Position numbers and translations under genes: made by a program. From NCBI GenBank assembly GCA_023251595.1, contig JAHEYM010000076.1, positions 422-11,998 of the forward strand: 11,577 bases of DNA. The letters are read 5' to 3'. The DNA is from Bacteroidota bacterium (GTDB lineage: Bacteria > Bacteroidota > Bacteroidia > AKYH767-A > JABDAW01). The notes below the pieces were generated by a model that was not told the origin of the DNA, searched no databases, and was given only the letters and a program-made list of their open reading frames with translations. Below are positions 1-8,200 of the stretch, piece by piece. The first letter of the stretch is position 1. Each line of letters starts with the position of its first letter.

Positions 1-317
1 ATTTGTATCAATGAATACCTGTTTTCTGTGAGCGTATCAGGAATGATGAAATGTCCTCTTTTATAACCAATCGAAGAGAACTCGATCGTGTCGCCTTTCA
101 TGGCTATAAATGAGAAAAACCCGTAAAAATCAGTGATCGTTCCTTTTCTCTGATTTCGAATAAGGACAGTTGTGAATGGAACTGGAATCAGGCTGTCACC
201 CGTCACCACAATTCCCGAAAACTGAACCATTGCAGTGTCGGAATTACTTTGTGCGGAAACTTCAGTGATCAAAGTTCCGAGAAAAAGAGTGATTAAGAAA
301 TATCGGTAGAGACGCAT
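1..317 (-). CDS. Secreted protein with carboxypeptidase-like regulatory domain (5' part only)
   Basis: I read this gene on the minus strand from ATG at 317-315. It stays open for 105 codons and leaves the window at base 1, so only the N-terminus is present. Residues 1-22 form a signal peptide: a basic start (MRLYRY), a hydrophobic core and a cleavage-like end at VSA-Q. The mature part begins with FSGIVVTGDSLIPVPFTTV and continues with a GTITDFYGFFSF segment and FSSIGYK. These are the hallmarks of the CarboxypepD_reg-like (Ig/prealbumin-like) beta-sandwich common in secreted Bacteroidota proteins. In SusC-type receptors this domain precedes a plug, but here it starts straight after the signal peptide and the rest is unseen, so a small stand-alone protein and a larger fusion are both possible. 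It is transcribed divergently from the signalling operon, and nothing ties it to that operon functionally. Confidence 0.8.
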   Translation of the reverse strand, partial: MRLYRYFLITLFLGTLITEVSAQSNSDTAMVQFSGIVVTGDSLIPVPFTTVLIRNQRKGTITDFYGFFSFIAMKGDTIEFSSIGYKRGHFIIPDTLTENRYSLIQ

Positions 318-330
318 ATTAATTTATTTA

Positions 331-338
331 CAAAGATA
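331..338 (-). promoter_or_regulatory. Candidate Bacteroidota -7 promoter box for the leftward gene
   Basis: On the minus strand these bases read TATCTTTG, a perfect match to the Bacteroidota -7 consensus TAnnTTTG. The box ends 13 bases before the ATG at 317, so the leader would be very short. I see no convincing TTG-type -33 element at the usual 17-20 base spacing, which keeps the call tentative. Confidence 0.45.
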
Positions 339-373
339 AAAACTCTAAGGCAGAATATCTATTCTGACAATTT

Positions 374-416
374 CGCCTGCATTTTGAACGCTGATTAACG
401 CAGTTTCGCATATTTT
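374..416. repeat. Degenerate CGC-spaced intergenic repeat
   Basis: CGC occurs at 374, 389, 399 and 407, and the last three copies are followed by similar A/T-rich words (tgattaa, agttt, atatttt). The pattern resembles worn versions of the CGCAGATT-type dispersed intergenic repeats I associate with Bacteroidota genomes. The copies here are few and degenerate, so this could also be chance. Confidence 0.3.
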
Positions 417-460
417 CTTACATCTAATTGCAGATTTATTTCTCCCTTCTTTTCTTTTCT

Positions 461-478
461 CCTCCCCATTTGGGGAGG
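461..478. repeat. Perfect 7-bp stem inverted repeat (CCTCCCC / GGGGAGG)
   Basis: CCTCCCC at 461-467 is the exact reverse complement of GGGGAGG at 472-478, with ATTT between them. Neither side is followed by a run of T, and both neighbouring genes start rather than end here, so this is not a usual intrinsic terminator. The sequence and the following GTTGGGTGG resemble a dispersed Bacteroidota intergenic repeat. I assign that from memory of the pattern, not from a search. Confidence 0.5.
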
Positions 479-489
479 TTGGGTGGAGC

Positions 490-533
490 GGGAGAAGGGC
501 AGGGATGAGGCGGGAGAATGGTCGAGGGCGGGG
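490..533 (+). other. G-rich tract with G-quadruplex potential
   Basis: On the plus strand, G-runs of three or more lie at 490-492, 497-499, 502-504, 512-514, 526-528 and 530-533. The first four are separated by loops of 4, 2 and 7 bases, which satisfies the standard G3+N1-7 quadruplex pattern. The tract lies about 170 bases upstream of the first operon gene. Whether it folds or has a role is not known; it may simply be part of the repeat. Confidence 0.45.
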
Positions 534-579
534 CAGAAAAAGCGTCGGATATGAGTCGGCAGAAGGGCGGGGATGAGGC
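493..579. repeat. Imperfect 19-bp direct repeat
   Basis: AGAAGGGCAGGGATGAGGC at 493-511 recurs at 561-579 with a single change (A to G at the ninth base). The copies are 68 bases apart start to start. The unit is part of the G-rich island, which contrasts strongly with the AT-rich surroundings. This suggests an inserted or amplified repeat element rather than ordinary intergenic drift. Confidence 0.6.
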
Positions 580-641
580 TTTTTCACCCATAATCGTTAA
601 AAATCTTACACCTGCAATTGAAGTAAGTCAGACGCAAAACA

Positions 642-667
642 TTGCTGCGCTTATCACTACATCTTTG
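642..667 (+). promoter_or_regulatory. Weak candidate promoter for the signalling operon
   Basis: CATCTTTG at 660-667 differs from the Bacteroidota -7 consensus TAnnTTTG only in its first base. A TTG lies at 642-644, 15 bases upstream, slightly closer than usual. It would give a leader of roughly 28 bases before ATG 700. An alternative pairing, TTTG at 664-667 with TAAATACG at 686-693, matches less well and would start transcription at the start codon itself. Neither is strong. Confidence 0.25.
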
Positions 668-699
668 ACCCATGATTTGTTCCCCTAAATACGTCCCAC

Positions 700-2319
700 A
701 TGAAAGAACTTCTACGCTTCTTCGACCCAACTTCAAATGCAGCCGGTTCAAGCCAATCCCAATTTGAAACAATACCAGGCGAAGTCTTATATGTACCTGT
801 AAAACAGTCTGTTCGCTCAACAAAACCTGTTTCGGGAGAACCCTTGAAGAAGGTTTCTGAGATTATTCAAAACGACGTTTTGATACAAACAGTGGTGGAT
901 AATATCCTGGATGTAATTTACTCGTTTGATTCAGACAATCGTGTAAGCTACATCAGCGGTAAGTGCGAAGAGTTTTACGGTTATACCCAACAGGAGTTTT
1001 TATCTGATCCTGATCTTTGGATCAGGTGTATTCACCCTGAAGATGTTCTCACAGTGATCAATACTTTTCGTAATTCAGCTTTATCCGGAAAACCAATTCG
1101 TTTGGAATACCGCATTGTGAAAAAGAATGAAGAATTAAGATGGGTGTGCGATAAAAACATATCTATATATAATGAAAAAGGAAAACTGGATCGTCGAGAC
1201 GGTTCTATCACAGATATTACAGAAAGAAAGAATTTTGAAGAAACACTGCGTATTCAGAGACGTGCAATAGAGAGTGCTGCGGAAGGAATCGTAATCACGA
1301 ATCCCAATCTACCGGATAATCCGATCATTTTCGCAAATGAAAAGTTTTGCGAGAATACCGGTTATTCTTCTTCAGAAGTCCTGGGTAAAAATCTTCGTTT
1401 TTTAAATGGGAGTGATACCTCTGTTGTGGAAATTCAGAATATTAACAATTGTATACGCACATGTAAAACCTTCAGAGGTGAAATTCAACATTATAGAAAA
1501 GACGGAACACCGTTCTGGAATCTGTTGGTGATTGCTCCGGTATTTGACGAAAGAGGAAATGTAACTCACTATGTTTCTCTTCAAAATGATGTCACCGAAA
1601 ACAAAAAATGGCAGGAAGCTTTGATCGCGAATAATGCAGAGCTCAAGAAAATAAATTCCGAACTCGATCGATTTGTGTATAGTGCTTCTCATGACCTCCG
1701 TGCTCCGCTGGTTTCTGTGCTGGGATTGATCAATGTTGCAGAAATGGACACTGCCGACCCTGCTCAGAAACAATACCTCAACATGATGAGGAAATCTATA
1801 AATAAGCTGGACGGTTTTATCCAGGATATTATTATATATTCCAGAAATTCAAGACTCGATGTAGTAAAGAATACAATTGATTTCAAATCAATTATTGATG
1901 AAGTGGTCGATAACCTCCGATTCATGGAAGGAGCCGGACGTATTGAAATATATAAAGAAATAGAATACACGACGGAGTTCAGATCTGATCAGAAAAGGAT
2001 TTCAGTGATTCTGAATAATCTTTTCTCGAATGCGATTAAATATCATAATTTAAATCAGAAAAAACCTTATGTATCTGTGAACGTCAGGATGATTGAGGGT
2101 TATGCGGAAATTAAATTGACCGATAATGGTGAGGGAATCGCAGCGGAAAACCATGATAAAATATTTGAGATGTTTTTTCGCGCTTCAGAACGGAATGTCG
2201 GTTCAGGTCTTGGTCTATATATAGTGAAAGAAATTATAGATAAGCTCAATGGAACGATCAGTTTCGAATCGACGCCAGGCGCGGGTACAACTTTCATTGT
2301 AAGAATTCCGAATGTTTAA
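700..2319 (+). CDS. Soluble PAS / LOV-like PAS histidine kinase
   Basis: This is a 539-residue cytoplasmic sensor kinase with no signal peptide or membrane segment. After a variable N-terminus come a PAS domain with PAC (about 62-176; WIRCIHPED is typical of the PAS_3 type), a second PAS domain of LOV type (about 188-300), a short linker helix, HisKA with the phospho-accepting His331 in SASHDLRAPL, and a HATPase domain with N-box NNLFSNAIKY (439-448), G1 DNGEGI (475-480) and G2 GSGLGLYI (501-508). The catalytic motifs look intact. The LOV-like domain keeps LPDNPIIFA (204-212) and the RKDGTPFWN stretch (266-274), but the photo-adduct cysteine of the NCRFLQ motif is Leu232 (NLRFLN). Light sensing by cysteinyl-flavin adduct is therefore not expected. 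The kinase has no receiver of its own. The solo receiver 11 bases downstream is the obvious phosphorylation partner, by inference. The upstream leader has no Shine-Dalgarno sequence, as is usual in this phylum. Confidence 0.93.
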   Translation: MKELLRFFDPTSNAAGSSQSQFETIPGEVLYVPVKQSVRSTKPVSGEPLKKVSEIIQNDVLIQTVVDNILDVIYSFDSDNRVSYISGKCEEFYGYTQQEFLSDPDLWIRCIHPEDVLTVINTFRNSALSGKPIRLEYRIVKKNEELRWVCDKNISIYNEKGKLDRRDGSITDITERKNFEETLRIQRRAIESAAEGIVITNPNLPDNPIIFANEKFCENTGYSSSEVLGKNLRFLNGSDTSVVEIQNINNCIRTCKTFRGEIQHYRKDGTPFWNLLVIAPVFDERGNVTHYVSLQNDVTENKKWQEALIANNAELKKINSELDRFVYSASHDLRAPLVSVLGLINVAEMDTADPAQKQYLNMMRKSINKLDGFIQDIIIYSRNSRLDVVKNTIDFKSIIDEVVDNLRFMEGAGRIEIYKEIEYTTEFRSDQKRISVILNNLFSNAIKYHNLNQKKPYVSVNVRMIEGYAEIKLTDNGEGIAAENHDKIFEMFFRASERNVGSGLGLYIVKEIIDKLNGTISFESTPGAGTTFIVRIPNV

Positions 2320-2330
2320 ATTGACTGAAT

Positions 2331-2741
2331 ATGAAACACGAAATGGATATTAAAAAATATAAAACAGTGATGGTGGTAGATGATAACGATGTGGATAACT
2401 ACATCACCAAAAGAATCATTGAAGCCAGCTCGTTTGCCGAAAATGTTATCACGAAATTGTCTGTAAGCAGCGCATTGGATTATTTGCGTTTGAATAACGA
2501 AAATCAAAATGCACTCCCTGAATTAATCCTCTTGGATATTCGTATGCCGAAAGCAACAGGATTCGATTTTCTTGAAGCATATCAGTTTTTACCGGCAATG
2601 ATGAGAGAAAAATGCAAGATCGTTGTGATCTCATCTACACTCGACATAAATGATATTACAAAAGCGATGAGTAATAAACAGGTCTGCAAATTTATCTGCA
2701 AACCCTTGAACATCGAGTCTCTTGCGGAGATTAATCTCTAA
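2331..2741 (+). CDS. Stand-alone response-regulator receiver
   Basis: This single-domain receiver of 136 residues has no output domain. The acidic pair Asp17-Asp18 lies in MVVDDND, the phospho-acceptor is Asp69 in LLDIRMP, the switch Ser/Thr is in VISST (98-102), and the conserved lysine is Lys124 in CKPL. It belongs to the same subtype as the receivers at 10785 and 11434, sharing VDDxxxDNxIxxRI near the N-terminus. It lies 11 bases after the soluble kinase and is probably its cognate partner, passing the signal on by phosphotransfer or protein contact. An internal ATG four codons in (2343) is an equally possible start; the choice removes only MKHE and does not affect the domain. Confidence 0.93.
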   Translation: MKHEMDIKKYKTVMVVDDNDVDNYITKRIIEASSFAENVITKLSVSSALDYLRLNNENQNALPELILLDIRMPKATGFDFLEAYQFLPAMMREKCKIVVISSTLDINDITKAMSNKQVCKFICKPLNIESLAEINL

Positions 2742-2762
2742 TCCTGAATTCTGAAAAGGTAG

Positions 2763-3317
2763 ATGAATAATATTTACGATAAAAGTATTAATTCTAATTG
2801 GAAAATATGGACACTTTATCTGTTTATCTCATGCATATTCATAACACCTTTGACTTTATCATCACAGGAAATAGATTATTCATTCCATGCTAAATTTATC
2901 TACCGCTTTACTAAATATATTAATTGGCCAACCGAAAAATCGTCAGGTGAGTTTGTGATTGGGGTAATGGGGACTTCTCTTATATATGAAGAATTGGTCA
3001 AAATAACGTATCAAAAAAAAGTAGGAGAGCAGGATATTAAAATAATGAAATACTCCGCAGACATGGATCCTAAAAGTTTCAATATCATTTTTATTCCCCA
3101 ATGGCAATCGGGTTACCTCGAAAATGTAGCCGCAAAATTGAATGAAAGTCCTGTGTTAATCATTACAGATAAAAGCAGTGGCTTAAAAAAGGGGTCGGAT
3201 ATAAATTTTACAATTATTGACGACAAACTCAGATTTGAAATTAACCAAACCAATATTCAAAAGAAATCAATGCAGGTTGCCGGAGAACTTATCTCAATGG
3301 CAAGTATGGTAAATTAA
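2763..3317 (+). CDS. YfiR-family periplasmic protein (DUF4154)
   Basis: This protein of 184 residues begins with a long basic-hydrophobic signal region (about 13-34, ending LSSQ) that predicts export to the periplasm. The mature part has the YfiR/DUF4154 pattern: FHAKFIYRFTKYINWP (41-56), then a strand FVIGVMG (64-70), NIIFIPQ (107-113), and a C-terminal block with LRFEINQ (156-162) followed by a helix. In Pseudomonas aeruginosa, YfiR binds and inhibits the inner-membrane diguanylate cyclase YfiN and is released through YfiB. Here no GGDEF protein is present. The neighbours are an outer-membrane receptor and a HAMP-containing hybrid kinase, so the likely but unproven role is to relay or restrain signalling between them. 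The mature part contains no cysteine, unlike the disulfide-bearing Pseudomonas protein. The only Cys (24) lies inside the hydrophobic signal core and does not make a good lipobox. Confidence 0.82.
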   Translation: MNNIYDKSINSNWKIWTLYLFISCIFITPLTLSSQEIDYSFHAKFIYRFTKYINWPTEKSSGEFVIGVMGTSLIYEELVKITYQKKVGEQDIKIMKYSADMDPKSFNIIFIPQWQSGYLENVAAKLNESPVLIITDKSSGLKKGSDINFTIIDDKLRFEINQTNIQKKSMQVAGELISMASMVN

Positions 3318-3328
3318 AAACAAATAAA

Positions 3329-5254
3329 ATGAAAATGAAAAGACTAACCCTCCTCCTGACAGCAACATTGACATGTCTTGTAGTCTTCGCTCAAACCGAC
3401 ACCTCAAAAAAAGATTTCTATGATCTTTCTTTACGGGATTTAATGAACATGAAAGTGACTATCACGACTACTAACGAACAAACACTTCGCGAGTCTCCCG
3501 GGATCGTCACCCTGATTACATCTGATGAAATCAGAAACTCCGGTGCAGTAGATTTGATGGATGTTTTACGGAATGTTCCGGGTCTTGATTTCGCACAGGA
3601 TGTGGATAATGTTGTCTCTATTGGTATCCGTGGAAACTGGGCGCAGGAAGGTAAAGTTTTACTGCTTTTTGATGGACAGGAAATGCAGGAAACGAGCTAT
3701 CAGAATCTTCAATTCGGAATGCATTATCCAATTGAGAATATAGATCGGATAGAAATAATCCGAGGACCAGGTTCAGCTATATACGGTGGAAATGCCGAAT
3801 TGGCTGTTATCAATATTGTTACTTTCAGGGGAAAAAATATAAATGGGGGTAGTGCGTCATCTGTTTATTCAAACCTCAGTCATTCTCTCTCGGAAAGAAA
3901 CCTGAGTTTGGTGCTTGGTAAACAATTTAGAAACGGGCTTGATTTTTCCATTCAATGTAAAACTGCTGATGGAATTCAGAGCGACAAAACGATTGGTGGA
4001 GATGGGACCCCGGTTAATTTTATGGACAGTTCCTGGTCCCACAATTTATTTCTTAACGTGGGTATTGAATATAGAAATATTTCTTTCAGGTATATATATG
4101 ACGATTATGTACAACGCGCTACATACCGTCAATGCGATTGGTTATTCAGATACCATCTCGTGGGACTCAAATATGACTGGAGACTTCGTGAAAACCTGAA
4201 AATCACTCCACAATTGAATTTTAAAACAAATATTCCTTGGGCATACGTGAATAATAATGACACTTCTCATTATTTGAATACTCTCAACAGTCGCTACACC
4301 GGAAAAATTTCTGTGAATTACGATCCACTTAGAAATGTGAATATTGTTGCCGGTGTCGAGAGTTTTATGGATAATGCATGGTATAATGTCCCTGAATCTC
4401 ATGAAGTTTTCAGTCACACAAATAAAAATACTGTCACATATTATAATGGAGCGCTTTTTTCCCAAATGCTCGTTAAAAGTAAGTTCGCGTACGTAACTGT
4501 AGGTGCCAGATTTGATCGTCATCAACAATACGGATCGGTGTTTGTCCCTCGGTTCAGCATCACAAAAAAGTTCGACCGCTTACATTTCAAATTTTTGTTC
4601 TCTGATGCGTTCAGAGCACCTTCAATCATCAATATGAATCTAAATAATACAATTCGTCCCGAAAAAACACGGGTGATGGAATTTGAAACGGGATATGAAA
4701 TTTCTAAAAATTTTATGCTGACAATGAACATGTACGACATTTCCATTCTCGATCCTATCCTCTATAAGCAAGACAGTGTTACTGAAGAATATTTTAATTT
4801 CGATCGGACCGGTACAAAAGGGATTGAAGTGGAAACCAAATATAAAAGATCATGGGGCTATCTAAATGCGGGTTACTCATTTTATGCGCCGGATCGTAAT
4901 CAGGTTCCACTTTATACGGTGGATGGAAGATCAGATCTTTTGGTTGCCTTTGCAGCACACAAATTATCTCTCCATTCGAGTATAAGAATGAACAAGCATT
5001 TCTATGCCGATCTAACCTTCACAGGTTACAGCGACCGTTATGGATATGATATAAATGATCAGTTGATTCACTATTCTCCAACTGCACTTGCCGGTGTATT
5101 TCTGGAATATAAGGATGATAGATTTACGCTCGGTCTCGGATTAAAAAATATATTAAATCAGGATAATTCTTATATTCAGGCATACAGATCGGGTTATGAT
5201 CCAATCCCTGGAAAAGGAAGAGAAATATTCACTCACTTAACCTGTAAATTCTAA
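3329..5254 (+). CDS. TonB-dependent outer-membrane receptor
   Basis: This outer-membrane protein of 641 residues has a signal peptide (1-21, ending VVFA-Q). A short periplasmic linker follows, carrying the motif DLSLRDLMNMKVTI (32-45). Next come a plug domain (about 52-168, with IRGPGSAIYGGNAELAVINIVT-type sequence at 144-165) and a beta-barrel of about 470 residues ending in Phe, as outer-membrane proteins usually do. It has no N-terminal CarboxypepD_reg domain, and no SusD-like partner follows, so it is not a glycan-uptake SusC protein. Its length is closer to vitamin or siderophore receptors such as the BtuB/FecA group, but the ligand cannot be read from sequence. Its place between a YfiR-like gene and a membrane kinase suggests a sensing role, perhaps reporting substrate occupancy rather than only importing it. 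An internal ATG two codons in (3335) could also be the start. Confidence 0.9.
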   Translation: MKMKRLTLLLTATLTCLVVFAQTDTSKKDFYDLSLRDLMNMKVTITTTNEQTLRESPGIVTLITSDEIRNSGAVDLMDVLRNVPGLDFAQDVDNVVSIGIRGNWAQEGKVLLLFDGQEMQETSYQNLQFGMHYPIENIDRIEIIRGPGSAIYGGNAELAVINIVTFRGKNINGGSASSVYSNLSHSLSERNLSLVLGKQFRNGLDFSIQCKTADGIQSDKTIGGDGTPVNFMDSSWSHNLFLNVGIEYRNISFRYIYDDYVQRATYRQCDWLFRYHLVGLKYDWRLRENLKITPQLNFKTNIPWAYVNNNDTSHYLNTLNSRYTGKISVNYDPLRNVNIVAGVESFMDNAWYNVPESHEVFSHTNKNTVTYYNGALFSQMLVKSKFAYVTVGARFDRHQQYGSVFVPRFSITKKFDRLHFKFLFSDAFRAPSIINMNLNNTIRPEKTRVMEFETGYEISKNFMLTMNMYDISILDPILYKQDSVTEEYFNFDRTGTKGIEVETKYKRSWGYLNAGYSFYAPDRNQVPLYTVDGRSDLLVAFAAHKLSLHSSIRMNKHFYADLTFTGYSDRYGYDINDQLIHYSPTALAGVFLEYKDDRFTLGLGLKNILNQDNSYIQAYRSGYDPIPGKGREIFTHLTCKF

Positions 5255-5278
5255 ACCTTAATAAATAAATTCCCCAAG

Positions 5279-8200
5279 ATGAAAAACCTGAAAATGAGTT
5301 TGACCCACAGGATATTCTTATCATTCTTCATCCTGATTTTCTTTTTTGTCGTGAACGCGGTAATCAGTTATCTCACGTTCAACAGGAATGAAAAGATATC
5401 GATAAAGAATTCTGCGGTTATCGATCCATCTCTTAAAGCGTTGGATGAATTTAACTATATGTTATCGGAGTCAAAGATGCTCTCTACAAACTGGGTATAT
5501 CTTAGATCAAATGATGTGGATAAGAAAGCTTTGGTCAAACTGCAACAAAGAAGTTACCCGGCGCTTAAAAATAAATTTATCCCATTACTTAAAGAATGGG
5601 ATAATAAAACTTCAACAAAAGAAATGGTTGCAGTATTTAAAGACTTCGATGCGCTGATCGAAGTAGAGAAAGGTATTATGAGCTCGCTTGTCACATTCAG
5701 AGACTATGATGACCCATTTCTGAAAATGGATGGTGAAACGGCGATTGAAGATGAAGTGATACCGATGACTGCTGCCTTGCAGATAAAACTGGATAAAATT
5801 GGGAAACAATTAAATATTCAGAAAATGGAATGTCAGGCGGAATTGACTTCCTCATCAAAAATATTAAATTATTCGATTATCTGGCTATCATTTATTTTAA
5901 TCGTATTAAGCCTCATATTCTCACTGTATATGTCGGGTTCAATTACCAAACCTGTTATTCGCATCAAGGAGGTAATTAATTCTCTTGGAAAAGGACAATT
6001 GTCTGAATTGAATATGCCTGACCGCGGTGATGAAATTGGAGAAATGATGGGCTCGGTCAAGAATCTGGTGAGTGCATTAGGGAAGACAACTACATTCGCC
6101 GAGGATATTGGTAACGGCAATCTCAATTCTTCTTACACACCACTCAGCGACAAAGATGTGTTGGGAAAAGCACTGATTGATATGCGTGAGAATCTCCGCA
6201 ATAATGCAATCGAAGATCAGAAAAGATATTGGGTAAATTCGGGATTGGCTCAGGCAGGTGAATTACTCCAGGCTAATTCTGAAAATCTTGATGAATATTA
6301 CAGAAATATTGTGAGCTTTCTCGTAACGTACACAAAAGCATCACATGGGTGCATGTATATAGCCAAGGAGTTTGAAGACAATGAAGTCATATTGGCACTT
6401 GCCGCCGGATATGCTTTAAGTAATTCGGAACAAATCCGCACTATTATTCAACCGGGCGAAGGAATGATCGGACAGGTTTATCTTGATCATAAAATGGTGA
6501 TGCTCGAAAATACACCCGATAATTATTTGAAGATTAATTCGGGACTTGGTGAAGCAGCTCCAAAATCAATAGCAGTTGTACCTGTTCTTTTTATGCATGA
6601 GGTAAAAGGGGTTCTTGAAGTTTCAACATTTAATGACTTTGGTGATATTGAAGAGGAATTTTTAGAAAAATTTTCCAAACTTCTCGGATCCACACTCGAT
6701 ATGTTATCGCGTAAATTGAAAACTGAATCCCTCCTCGCCCAGTCTCAGACATTAAATGAGAAATTACGTGCGCAGGAAGAGGAACTGAAAGCGAGCAATG
6801 AGCAGTTGATGGTGAAAAGTAATTTGCTTGAAAGTTCCAGGGAGAAACTCCAATCACAGCAGGAAGAGCTGATGAAGACTTATTCTCAGATGGAAGAAAA
6901 GGCACAGTTACTTGCTGAGAATAACGAAGCAATCAGAATTAAGAACGGAGAGCTTGAAATTATTCGCGAAGCCATCAGTTTAAAAGCCGAAGAACTTGAA
7001 TTATCAAATAAATATAAAGCAGAATTCCTGGCCAATATGTCGCATGAATTACGGACGCCTCTCAATAGCATTTTAATTCTTTCCAATCTGCTGATGGAAA
7101 ATCCTGAAAATAAACTGACAGAGAAACAGGTTAGCTACGCCAATATTATTCAACGTTCCGGGAAGGATTTACTTAAATTAATTAATGATATTCTTGATCT
7201 CGCCAAACTCGAATCCAGAAAGATTCAACTTGAACCTGCGGAATTCGATCTTAAATCCATGCTGGCCGATATTCGGTCATTATTTGAGGAGATGGCGACA
7301 GGGAAGAGTATTGACTTTAAAACAAATTTGACGGAGAATACTCCTGAACTCTGTTACTCAGACAGGACGAGGATTGAACAGGTTGTTAAAAATCTTTTAT
7401 CAAACGCATTCAAATTCACCCCGAAAGATGGTTCTGTTGAGTTTAATATATATAAATTAAATGAACACGTAAATTTCCGAAATTCTACGCTTAAAACGGA
7501 AGATGGAGTTATCTGTATGGAAGTAAAAGATTCGGGTATCGGTATTCCAAAGGACAAATTAAATCTCATTTTTGAAGCATTTCAACAGGCGGATGGTTCT
7601 ACCAGCAGAAAATATGGCGGTACCGGGCTCGGGCTTTCCATTAGCCGGGAACTCGCATTGATTCTGGGCGGAGAGTTACAGGTTGAAAGTGTTACAGGTG
7701 AAGGAAGCACATTCCGGCTCTATCTTCCATTCAGAATACCCGAACAAATATCCGATATTTCTCCTGACGAATTAATAGGTGATCATACAGTAAACGATAT
7801 TTCGTTAAACAGTAACCAAAAAGTAGTTCTTCCGCTTGTGAGTTTAAATGGGCACTCCACGAATGGCCTTACAACTAATGGATTAAATGGATCTGATTTG
7901 CATAGTGGTCGAAATTTATATGGTATTGATCAACATTCTCATGATAATACCATATTAATAATTGAGGATGACGAAATATTTGCTGAAGTATTAAAAGATT
8001 GTACAATCAGAAATGGATTTAAAACAATCATTGCAACTGATGGACAGACAGGTCTGGAGATGGCAAGGAAACATAATCCAAGCGCTATATTATTAGATAT
8101 CGGGTTGCCGGTTATGGATGGTTGGACCGTTATGCAAAACTTAAAATCGGATGGAGATTTAGAGCATATCCCGGTACATATTATCTCGGGTGGAGAATTT

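Larger units (their letters stand above)
318..699. other. Divergent intergenic region, non-coding
   Basis: This is a 382-base gap between two divergent genes. From left to right it holds the leftward promoter box (331-338), degenerate CGC-spaced repeat sequence (374-416), a pyrimidine-rich tract (441-467), a perfect inverted repeat (461-478), a G-rich island (472-580) with a direct repeat, and an AT-richer stretch (581-699) that must carry the rightward promoter. A minus-strand open frame at 345-587 has a low-complexity Pro/Arg-rich translation and is best explained as an artefact of the G-rich island. Both neighbours start here, so no terminator is expected. Confidence 0.7.

Noticed and set aside
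461..478. Intrinsic terminator at the perfect inverted repeat
   Set aside because: No T-run follows on either strand, and both flanking genes begin rather than end at this gap.
345..587. Minus-strand open frame of 80 codons in the intergenic region
   Set aside because: Its translation is low-complexity Pro/Arg/Lys-rich and mirrors the G-rich repeat island. It has no recognisable domain and would have to share the divergent promoter space.
584..823. Minus-strand open frame overlapping the start of the first kinase
   Set aside because: It is antisense to a strongly supported kinase N-terminus and has no family features, so it is a frame shadow.
1267..1599. Calling the first kinase a blue-light photoreceptor
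   Set aside because: The adduct cysteine is leucine and several flavin contacts are changed, so a canonical LOV light sensor cannot be claimed.
1402..1773. Antisense open frame of 123 codons inside the first kinase
   Set aside because: It lies opposite conserved PAS and HisKA coding sequence, and its translation shows no known motif.
2763..2850. Possible lipoprotein signal around Cys24 of the YfiR-like protein
   Set aside because: The residues before Cys24 (F-I-S) are a poor lipobox, and the hydrophobic core continues after the cysteine, so ordinary signal-peptide cleavage near residue 34 fits better.
4142..4528. Antisense open frame of 128 codons inside the TonB receptor
   Set aside because: It is fully inside a convincing beta-barrel gene, with no domain, signal or regulatory context.
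3329..5254. SusC-type glycan uptake system
   Set aside because: The receptor lacks the N-terminal CarboxypepD_reg domain and is much shorter than SusC, and no SusD gene follows.
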